From: Trichodelitschia bisporula
Lineage: Eukaryota; Ascomycota; Dothideomycetes; Phaeotrichales; Phaeotrichaceae
Length of the DNA stretch: 64,000 nt
Assembly: GCA_010356995.1 (NCBI GenBank)
Contig: ML996688.1
Location: 186,001-250,000, forward strand
Direction: 5' to 3'
Part shown: one piece after another, positions 24,023 through 32,645 of the stretch
How positions within the stretch are numbered: position 1 is the stretch's first letter
How the letters are laid out: each line of letters begins with the position of its first letter
Translations under genes and position numbers: made by a program
Notes under the pieces: generated by a model
The model's database searches: none
Seen by the model: the letters and a program-made list of their open reading frames with translations, nothing else
Told to the model about the DNA's origin: nothing

Positions 24023-25489
24023 ATGCCGCGCCGCAAATTCATGTACGTCCCCTCCCATCCTCCCTCCACTCCCCTCCCCACCCCACCAACACATAACTAA
24101 CCCCGCTGCAGCGACAAAAAGACGGCGCAAACCTTCCACCTCGTCTACCGCAGCCAAAATGACCCTCTCATCCACGACCCGGACGCGTCGGACATGGTCT
24201 TCACCGAGGCCCCCTCGTCCAAGAACCAGCTCCGCAAGGCCCACAACCTGAACGACGACGACGTTGCTCCGCCCTTGAGCTCCGCCTCTAGCAGCGTGTC
24301 TAGCACGGGACGGAAGGTGAAGCATCTGTCGGACTTGCAGTCTGAGTTTGGGGAGATAAGGGGGAACGAGGGCGAGGCGGCGGCGCATGGCGTGTTCTTT
24401 GATGATTCGGCTTATGACTACATGCAGCATCTGCGTGAGGGGGGGGGGGCGGGGAGTGTGTTTGTCCCTGCTAAGGGGGAGAAGGGGAAGCATACTGGGG
24501 ATTTGGCGGCGGCGCTGGAGAGCTTGGAGTTGAGGTCGGAGGCGGATTCTACGGCGAGCACGTCGAGTGTTGCGTCGGCTTTTTTTTCAGATGCGATGCT
24601 GCCGAGTGGGTTTGTCCGTCCCCGCACGTATCAGGATATGCAGGAGGTGCCGGATGCGATTAAGGGGTTTAAGCCGGATATGGATCCGAGGTTGAGGGAG
24701 GTGTTGGAGGCATTGGAGGATGAGGCGTTTGTGGTCGACGAGGAGGAGGAAGAGGAGGAAGTGTTTGGACAGCTTGTGGGGCAGGGGAGGGAGGTTGATC
24801 CGCTGGAGTGGGAGGAGGAGATGGGTGCGTTGGAGGGGGATGAGGGGTGGGAGAGTGATGTTACGGTTAAGGCGGATGGGAAAGGGAAGCGGAGGGAGGA
24901 GGAAGTGCCGGATGCTGAGGAGGGTGAGGGTGGGAATTGGATGGCTGAGTACGCGAAGTTTAAGAAGGAGGGCGGGAAGGCGGGTGTGCGGTTTGCGGAC
25001 GCGGAGAAGAAGGACGATGGGAAATCGACAATGGCTTCGACGACGGCATCTTCCCTCGCCAGCGGCCGCCGCAAGAAACGCAAGGGCGCGCTCACCACTT
25101 CCTCCGGCTACTCAATGAGTTCGTCCGCGCTCGCCCGCACCGAGGGCATGTCGCTGCTCGACGCGCGTTTCGCGGCCCTCGAAAACGTATACGAGAACGA
25201 CGAGGATGGGGACGGGGACTTCGACGACGCGGCCAGCGGCATCAGTGGCATGAGCCGCATGAGCAAGATGAGCTTGTTTAGTTCGGCGAGTGCGGCGAGT
25301 CAGGGACCGAGCGCTGTGAGGAGTGACTTTGGGAGTGTGATGGAGGAGTTTTTGGGGAGTCAGCCGGGGGGGAGGAAGAAGGAGGGGAGGATGAGGGTGG
25401 GGAGGAGTGGGCATGTTATGGGGGGCTTGTCTACGTTGGATGAGGTGAGAAATGGGCTGGGGCCGGCGAGGGTTAAAGGGAGGTCGTGA
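24023..25489 (+). CDS. LTV1: LTV1, 40S ribosomal subunit biogenesis factor
   Basis: Assembly factor that rides on pre-40S particles and aids export and head maturation. Exons 24023-24042 and 24112-25489, 465 aa; the first exon encodes only MPRRKF plus two bases before a GTACGT donor. The N-terminus MPRRKFIDKKTAQTFHLVYR is the most conserved part of the family and fixes both splice sites. Next come DPDASDMVFTE, a Ser-rich linker, FFDDSAYDYMQHLRE, and later LPSGFVRPRTYQDM, GFKPDMDPRLREVLEALEDE, an acidic stretch, and LDARFAALENVYEN, all in LTV1 order. The end is Gly/Arg/Lys-rich. An 11-G run in coding sequence at about 24439-24449 encodes REGGGAG and is a slippage risk for sequencing and replication. 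Confidence 0.95.
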
Positions 25490-25736
25490 GGGGTGGATGA
25501 GGGGTGAGAGAGGGGTGGGTGGGGGCGTTTCGGTTGGTTTGTGGGTGGGTTCGGGGTATGGCATGGTATGGTGGATGGTGAATCACACGGCCTGTTCAGA
25601 CTTGAAGGCATCAATCATGACATTTACGGAACGCAGAGGATACGTGAATCATAGCTAACGGCAATCCAGTCAAGCATCCAAAAGCAAAACCAAGGAACAA
25701 GTAAAGCTAACAGCACATCCAACAGCACATCCAACT

Positions 25737-26401
25737 TCAAGCCTTATCCTCATCCTCCTCCTCCTCCTCATCCCTCTTAATAACAATCTCCTCCTCCGTC
25801 TCCTCCGTCATCACCGCCTCCTCCTCCGTCGTGCTCCCAAGGCCACTCATCTCGCTCTCCTCGTCACTCCCCACCTTTCTCCGTTTCTTGGGACTCGGGC
25901 CTGCACCACCTCGCCCCCCGCCGCAGCCACCACGCTTACCCATGGTGCCGGGGTACGCGCCCGGGTTTCTTCTTGGGTGTGATGGGCGAAACGGGGTCCT
26001 CCTTGACTGGGCCGTCGGCGGAGGTAGAGGTTGAGGTTATGGAGTCGGAAGCGCTGAGGCCGGCCCGGATGTCGGCTTTGAGTTTGCAGATTCGGTTGCC
26101 GACGGCGCGGGGGGTGCAGCCTGGTGGGTTGTTAGGGGAGGGGAGGGGCGGGGAGAGGGGGTGCTAAGGCCGGGAAGAGGGGAGGGGAGGGGAGTGTTAG
26201 AGGTAAGGGAAGGGAGAGAAGAGGATGAGGGAAAGGAAGGGAGGTGAGAGGAAGAGGGAAGAGAAGGGGAGAGGGGGAGGGAGCTTTACCTTTGCCCATT
26301 TCTTTGGCCAGAGAGCCTCATAGTTCGGCTTAACATCGTGAATCTTGAGCACGGCGAAGAAAAGCTGTGCGTCGGCGTCGGGCGTTCCAGCGGACTACCA
26401 T
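25737..26401 (-). CDS. Myb-like/AT-hook-type small DNA-binding protein, frame disrupted
   Basis: Minus-strand gene of the widespread fungal family of short proteins with one N-terminal Myb-like helix domain and a basic tail. The ATG at 26401 gives M-V-V-R-W, which fits the family's conserved start, but the next conserved residues TPDADAQLFFAVLKIHDV and NYEALAKEMGK lie one base out of frame; one extra base around 26384-26388 explains this. After an intron (26121-26289, GTAAAG donor, CACCAG acceptor) the domain continues as GCTPRAVGNRICKLKADI. The frame then stops at 25936, while a second frame to 25737 carries GPSPKKRRKVGSDEES and an acidic tail, so a second frame break is possible. Either a decaying gene or base errors in the assembly. 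Called from residue pattern, not certain. Confidence 0.5.
26130..26289. repeat. Polypurine tract (intron of the Myb-like gene)
   Basis: About 150 bases that are almost entirely A and G on the plus strand (runs such as gggaagaggggaggggagg). On the minus strand it is the pyrimidine-rich intron of the Myb-like gene. G-runs of three or more are frequent, so G-quadruplex or triplex structure is possible; this is inference. Confidence 0.7.
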
Positions 26402-27298
26402 TTTTGCGAGCAGCGGGGCGGGGGAGGAAAGAAGACTGCGAGAGGAGTAGGAAAGAAGGATGTTGTGAGAGAAGGGAGTGGGCGTGCTAAGCTGGGGTGT
26501 TCGTATTCTGATGGTGGACGAGGCTGACTTGGCTCAACGATCCCCTTCGCAAAACCTTCAGAAAACTTTAAACAAGAAAAAACCGAGCTCCTCTTCAGCC
26601 GGAAACGAGCTCCCTAAATACCTTTCTCTGCCCTCCTCTTCCCCTCCTCCTCCCCTCCTCTTCTCCCTCCCTCGCTCCCCAGAAACTCTCCAGCACCTCC
26701 CCCAGGCAACCTCCCCGACCCTTCCAGCGCCCCGTAGACGCACGCCGAGCGCTCGCTCGCTTACGGGATTTTACGACCGTCTGGCGAGTTTACGACAGTT
26801 CTGAGCGCCAAATATGAGCCATCAGGCTCGACGCCGTATTCCTGAGTCCCACGTCTGGATTCTTGGTTTCACGCTGGATTTCAGCTCGATCTGCGTGGGC
26901 GTGCATGAAGCGGGGTTTTCGGAGTGCTCATTTCCAACGTGCAGCCTTGCCCTCCCCCCGGCCTTGTTCTCTTTCCCCCCCACCTTTCTGTCCTCCCCGC
27001 CTTGCACGTCGTGCACGGAAACGGGCGTACGACGTGACGCAACGCAGATAAGCTGATTACAGAGTACAGAGCACAAGTCCAGACGCTGTGTCTCTAGAGC
27101 ACGTCACCAGATATCCATCCTTATCCACCCACCCCTCCATCTCTTCCATCCCACTCCACACCACCCCAGCACGCGCCACACCCGCGACCTGCGCCACAGT
27201 GGCACCCGACGCGAACTTCACCTCATCGACGCGCCCAATATCACTGCACAACGCGCATCGCACAACCACCACCACACCACACTACCCCCACCGACACC
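26402..27298. other. Divergent promoter region, Myb-like gene / ORC2
   Basis: About 900 bases between two divergent genes. C/T-rich blocks near 26630-26700 and 27120-27290 fit fungal core promoters. No RNA gene or conserved coding sequence seen. Confidence 0.5.
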
Positions 27299-28936
27299 AT
27301 GAAGCGCAAACACACAGCCCTATCCAGTCCACGCACACCGTCAAAACGCACGCCTCGCGCCCCCCCACCAAAAGATCCCACATCACCCTCCGTCACCTCA
27401 ACCACCTCCGCAGATGAAACCTCCGAAGCCGACGTCAATGTCGATGTTGATTCGCCCTCCAAACCGCGTTCTGCCCGCGTCAGTGCACCCACGGCAGAGC
27501 TCGAAGCCGTGACACTGGACCAGACGCCGCGCAAGGGAGGAGCGGGGAGGACGGTCGAGTTCGCGACGCCGACGAAGACCCCGAGCCGGGGACTAGTGGT
27601 TACGGGCGCAGAGCGCAGCGCGCGGCGGAGGAGTGCGGCGCGGTTGATTGAGCGCGAGGAGAATGAGAGTGGGAGTGGGAGTGAGGGGGAGGAGTTGGCG
27701 AGGGAGATATGGGGCGAGGGTGGGAGTGAGGAGGAGGAAGGCGAAGAAGAGGAAGAGCGCGAAGAGGGGGACGATGTAGTGGAAAAGGACAATGAGGCAC
27801 CTGCAGTCCCTCCAACCCCCTCCAAACGCCCCCGCGGCCGCCCACGCAAAACCCGCGCCCGCACACCCACACCCCCCCGCGACCTCCCCCCCCACGAGCT
27901 ATACTTCCTGCAAACCCGCCCAGGCGCATCAGCAACCAGCAACAACACCCTCCCATCCACATCCCTCCTCACAGCCGACGAAACATTCGCTCTCTCCGAA
28001 GCCTACACCGATCCGCACGAGAAGCAAATCGCCTTCCTGCACGACCTCCACGAAGCCGCGTTTCCGCAGTGGGATTGGGAGTTGCGAAATGGGTTTAATA
28101 TTGCGCTGTTTGGGTATGGGAGTATGAGGGCGGTTTTGGAGGGGTATGCGGCGCATGTTTGGGAGGGGGAGGGGGGGGCGAAGATCGTGGTTGTGAATGC
28201 GTATGTGCCTGGCACCGCGCTGAGGGATGTTCTGGCTGCTTTAGCCGGTGCGCTCTTTCCGCGCAGCGCGAAACTGCCCCTCCACCCGAACGCCTTGCAC
28301 ACATTGCTGCTCGATACGCTGACCGAGAGTCCGCCCGCCCGGCCCGTGTACCTGCTGATTAACTCACTTGATGCGCCCGGCTTAAGGAGGGGGAGTGCAC
28401 AGGCGGTATTGGCGAGCCTGGCGGCGAGTCCGCATGTGCGTGTTGTTGCGAGTCTGGATCATCCGAGTGCGGCGCTGCTGTGGGATGCGCGCGTCCGGGC
28501 CTTGTGGCGCTTTGTCGCGCATGACGCGACGACGTTCGTCGGGTACGAGGGCGTGGAAGTAGACGCCAGAACCGAAGTCGCAGCCCTACTCGGACGCGGG
28601 GGACGGGGCGTTGCGGGGCGGGATGGCGTAGGCTTCGTGCTCAAAAGCTTGCCCGGGAATGCGCGGAGTTTGTTTCGGATTTTGGTCGCGGAACAGGTTG
28701 CGGGGCTTGATGATGGGGGTGAGGGGGAGGAGGGTGTTGAGTATCGGGTTGCGTATCATCGGGCCCGCGAGGAGCTGGTGTGTTCTACTGAGCACCAGTT
28801 CCGTACGTTACTGAAGGAGTTTTATGATCATGTTATGGTGGAGAGTAGGCGGGATGCGGGGGGGGCGGAGAGGTTGGTCGTGCCGTTCCGACGGGAGGAG
28901 TTGGAGGGGTTGTTGGAGGATTTGGTTGAGGGTTAA
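27299..28936 (+). CDS. ORC2: Origin recognition complex subunit 2
   Basis: Subunit of the six-protein complex that marks replication origins and loads the MCM helicase. Single exon, 545 aa. The first 190 residues are a charged, Pro/Ser-rich linker with an acidic block, as in other ORC2 proteins. The folded part starts at ELYFLQTRPG and carries the ORC2 hallmarks: NGFNIALFGYGSMRAVLE (degenerate ATPase P-loop region), YLLINSLDAPGLRRG, the strand VRVVASLDHPSAALLWD and WRFVAHDATTFVGYEG. The C-terminal winged-helix region covers LKSLPGNARSLFRILV and EFYDHVMVE. Stop at 28936, 86 bases from the convergent LAS21 stop. Third-position G/T-rich patches (about 28080-28190 and 28640-28930) contrast with the C-rich remainder. 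Confidence 0.93.
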   Translation: MKRKHTALSSPRTPSKRTPRAPPPKDPTSPSVTSTTSADETSEADVNVDVDSPSKPRSARVSAPTAELEAVTLDQTPRKGGAGRTVEFATPTKTPSRGLVVTGAERSARRRSAARLIEREENESGSGSEGEELAREIWGEGGSEEEEGEEEEEREEGDDVVEKDNEAPAVPPTPSKRPRGRPRKTRARTPTPPRDLPPHELYFLQTRPGASATSNNTLPSTSLLTADETFALSEAYTDPHEKQIAFLHDLHEAAFPQWDWELRNGFNIALFGYGSMRAVLEGYAAHVWEGEGGAKIVVVNAYVPGTALRDVLAALAGALFPRSAKLPLHPNALHTLLLDTLTESPPARPVYLLINSLDAPGLRRGSAQAVLASLAASPHVRVVASLDHPSAALLWDARVRALWRFVAHDATTFVGYEGVEVDARTEVAALLGRGGRGVAGRDGVGFVLKSLPGNARSLFRILVAEQVAGLDDGGEGEEGVEYRVAYHRAREELVCSTEHQFRTLLKEFYDHVMVESRRDAGGAERLVVPFRREELEGLLEDLVEG

Positions 28937-29022
28937 GGACATATTCAGGTATCGCGGATATAAACTAGAACTAGACGGTTGCTTCATATCTACCCTCCGG
29001 CGGGTAACAGCTTCAAGAACAT

Positions 29023-31939
29023 CTACCCCCTCCCAACCCTCCACACCCCCAATCCCCCAAGTACACCAACAAGCAAATGAAACCCCAGCCCCCACGCCAT
29101 AGCATACAAATACTTCGGACTAAACACCGTCCAAATAAACAAATGCTGTCTCAGCACCGTACAAGCAACCTGCACCGCCGCCAACCCCCCCGCCGTGAAC
29201 ACCGTCAAAACCCCCATATATACCCCCAATTCCCCGCCCTCTTCCCCTAAAGCCTCCCACTCCCTCCTCACCCACCCCCGTCCCCCGGATTCCAATAACC
29301 CCTCAACACAAACAAACGCCCACCAAATCGGCCCCGCCCAATTCCCCACAAACACCAAAACCCCGACGGCGAGCACATTATACCCGCTAACCCCGTTATA
29401 CGCACTGCTCAAATCCACACCGCTGATCGCATTACTTGAGCCCATGGCGAACCACGCCGTCCTACCCAGCACCAGTCCCGCGATGCCGAGCTTGACAGCG
29501 CGCCGAGCGCCGCGCGCTGGGCTGAGGAGGGCGGAGAGGGAGGTGAAGGACAGGCGGAAGAGGACGAAGAGCGGGGCGTTCGTGGCGCGCGTTTGCATGA
29601 GGAGGAGCAGCGTGAGGAGCGCCCTAAGCACCGGTAGAATTTCCGCACCCCTGCCCCGGCGCCGGCGGAGGAGCACGACGAGGGCTTGCGCGGCGAGGAG
29701 CGCGAACACACCCCTTGCCAGCGGCACAAGCGGCAACCCGGCCAGCATCTCCACCGCTCCCGGCCCCAACCAGGCCAGTAGTTCCGGGGCGTCGTTCGCC
29801 GTAAAGGCTGCCCGGAAAAGCAGCGCGGGGACCGTGGGCGCGAGGGCGGAGAGCCAGGCTGCGAACGGGGGGGGGTTGAAGGTAGTGAGGAGGGAGGTGC
29901 TGAGAGCGCGGGCGGTGTCGATGTAGGTGTATACTATGCAGGCGCTGAGGAGGGGGGCTTGGGCTGGGTGGGTTAGGAAGGTGGTTATGGAGGGGGAGCC
30001 GGTGTGTTTGACGCCGGTTTGGGTCCAGCGCGTCACTAGGCGGTGGAGAGCGAGGAGGGTTAGGAGGGGGAGGAGGGGGGAGGGGCGGGGGGGTTTGGAG
30101 GGGGATTTGGAGGATTTAGAGGGGGTGGTGGAGCGGAGGCTGGAGGGGTTAGAAAGTGAGGGAATAAGGGGGGGGGGACGAACTTTTGCACGCCGAGATA
30201 GGCGATGTACGCCCCCGTCGACCAGTACCAAAAATGCTGCTCCTCCTCCACATAACTAGACGCAAACATCATAACCGCATAAAGCACGGAAAGCAGGGCC
30301 AAAACAACCCCATCAGGGGTAAGGAGCGCCTTGTGCGAGAACGTCGCGCAGACAGATATGCCGAGGGCGAGGGCCGAGAGCGCGATGCCGCTGATGAGCA
30401 GCGTGATGGAGTAGTTCGACGCGGCGGAGGACATGGTGGATTGGGCGGCGCGGGAGAACTAGAGATTTAGTGGGGGGACTGGTTGAGGGTGGGATACGTA
30501 CTTTGTAGAGCGCTTCGAGGGCGGAGGAGGGGGGTGCGGAGTGCGTGGATTTCCAGAGACAGGCTAATTCCTGCCCGGAGGAGAGGTCGCCTGCGCAGGC
30601 GATCTCGGCTTTCGGGTTGGCGTACACGGGACTTGGATGTGCGGCTTTGACGATGTTCGATAGTTGGAGGGCATTGCGGAGGAGGAGTTGTGTTCGGTCC
30701 ACAGCTACACCCATTAGCTACATCCCCGGTGAGGGTAGAGTACCTACCGTCCGGCCACAGCGCCAAGAAGTCCGGAATCAGAATGCCCAGATTGTTCAGG
30801 GGCGTCGGGAAGCCGAGCAGTGCGGCCAGCGTGGGGACAACATCCGACTGCTCGATCTTGGCGTAGAAGTCAAAATCCTCCTTTGGGGCCGTGGGACACT
30901 CCCGACCCGTCGAAATTTCCTTGAGTTTGGGCGATATAAAGACGAGAGCAGGGGAGGTTTCGCCGGGCGCGGAGCCGCCGTGGTTACCGCCGTCGTTCAT
31001 GCCGTGGTCGCCGCAGAGCACGAAGAGCGCGTTTTCCAGGTGTGGCTCCTTGAGCATGGCCTCGTGGACTTGCTGTACGATGCCGTCCATCTCGGCTTGC
31101 TTGGGGATCATGTGCGGACTAAACCCGTTAGAAAGGGGGAACAAACAACATCCGACAGAACCACAGCCTCACCCATGTGGTCCAGTCTTATGCCCGATAT
31201 GATCCAACCCCAGATAATGCATAATAAACGCATTCCAATCATCATTGCGCAGCTCGCGCTTCACATGCCTCGTCACATTGAAGTCCACTTCCGTAAAATC
31301 CTATCCAAAGTACTATTCAGCTCTACAGACCTACATACACAAGACACGACACCACTAACCGAAACAAAAAAGCTGCTCGTGCCATCGGCCCGCGCAAACA
31401 AGCCGGGAAAAAGCTTCAACCACGTGTCATCGCCGTACATGACGAGCCGCCCACCGCCGTTGTGCGCCTTAAGCTGCGCAAGCCAGCTATCCTGGTGCGC
31501 AAGCGACGAACTCGTGTCACTTTCCGCGAAGTTGAGAATAACGTCTAGGAACGACGGGATCGAGCCCGTGGTCAGCGCCTTGACGCGCGGCATCGTAATC
31601 GTCGGCGATGCGGCATGGGCCGTAAACGGGAGCGCCGAGCCATCGCGGATCAACCTACGCCGTTAGCCGGCGCGTGGATATGTGGGCGGGGCGGTACCTC
31701 TGTGTGTACGCGAAGCCAGACGCGTTGCCGAAGACGAAGTCAGCGCGCAGCGCGTCGACGACCATGAACACGACGCGGTCGAAGCGCGGGGCGGGCACGG
31801 GGGCGGCGAGGGCATGGTGCGTCGCCAGACCGGGAAGGAAAGGCTTGTAGGGGAAGAAGCCGGCGGCGAAGACGAGGATGCCGGCGGGGATGAGGAGGTT
31901 GGCGAGGGTGAGGAGGATGGTGCGCGTTTGGGGATGCAT
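29023..31939 (-). CDS. LAS21: GPI ethanolamine phosphate transferase 2 (LAS21/GPI7)
   Basis: ER-membrane enzyme that adds ethanolamine phosphate to the second mannose of the GPI anchor precursor. Seven exons inferred on the minus strand: 31698-31939, 31360-31654, 31173-31300, 30748-31118, 30502-30704, 30184-30458, 29023-30139; total 876 aa (yeast protein 830). It has an N-terminal signal anchor (LLTLANLLIPAGILVFAAG), then the alkaline-phosphatase-type catalytic domain with FDRVVFMVVDALRADFV, SPTITMPRVKAL (nucleophile Thr), HYLGLDHIGHKTGPH and LCGDHGMNDGGNHGG, which supply the two-zinc site. The C-terminal half has many membrane segments. The last intron (30140-30183) uses a GTTCGT donor next to a C10 run; without it the frame breaks. 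The start ATG at 31939 directly precedes the anchor. Confidence 0.93.
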
Positions 31940-32645
31940 GGCGATCTAGGCCGCAAGGGCGGAATACGGAGGGAGAGAGCTTCGATACAGTGCGGTTGGT
32001 TAGTCTACGGTACGATCACGGACAGGCTAGACCGGGGTTAGTTGTGTAGAGCCCTTGTGGAGCCTGGCCATTGCAAATGCAGAGAGAGTGTGGTGTGCGA
32101 TAGAGAGGGCAAGGTCAATTTGTTCGAGAACGATTGAAGAAGATTTGGTGAAGGTCGGGGATGGATTGACTGAGTTGCTGTTGAAATTGAGGGCTCGGCG
32201 GCAGGTCAAGCCACACACTGTGGCCACTTCAGCCCCAAAGAAACACCAACTCCTTCTGCATCACCATCGTCAAACTCACCGGCTTTCTCATATGCTCTTC
32301 ATACGGAAAGTTCTGCGAACATATGATGCATAGATTTAGATGAAAACTAAGAACTCTTCTTCTAGACTTTACCACTTACATCCGCTAACTCTCCGTAATA
32401 GCCTCGCCCAGTCGTGTACTCCAGCCGTGCCCTCGCAGCCCCGAAAAGCATGGACTCCAATATAAAGTATTACTCCGCTGGGAACGGCGCTCCAATGCCG
32501 ATTCCTTATCTCGCGCATATATCACCCATCCGTGCTGTATATACCCGCAGAAGCCAAGCCATGGTTTCGCAGTTTCGTTCCTTCTCTCGTCACTGTGCTT
32601 GTTGGCTGAGCTCCACGATTCAACCGCCCTCGAGGGCGTAATAGC
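31940..32645. other. Divergent promoter region, LAS21 / S28 peptidase
   Basis: About 700 bases with no gene seen. A TATA-like tatata lies near 32535-32541, about 105 bases before the peptidase ATG, and is a candidate TATA element for that gene. Confidence 0.45.

Noticed and set aside
30060-30434. Apparent frameshift in LAS21 at the C10 run
   Set aside because: A 44-nt intron (30140-30183) with GTTCGT donor, CTAAC branch site and CCAG acceptor restores the frame, so no frameshift is needed.
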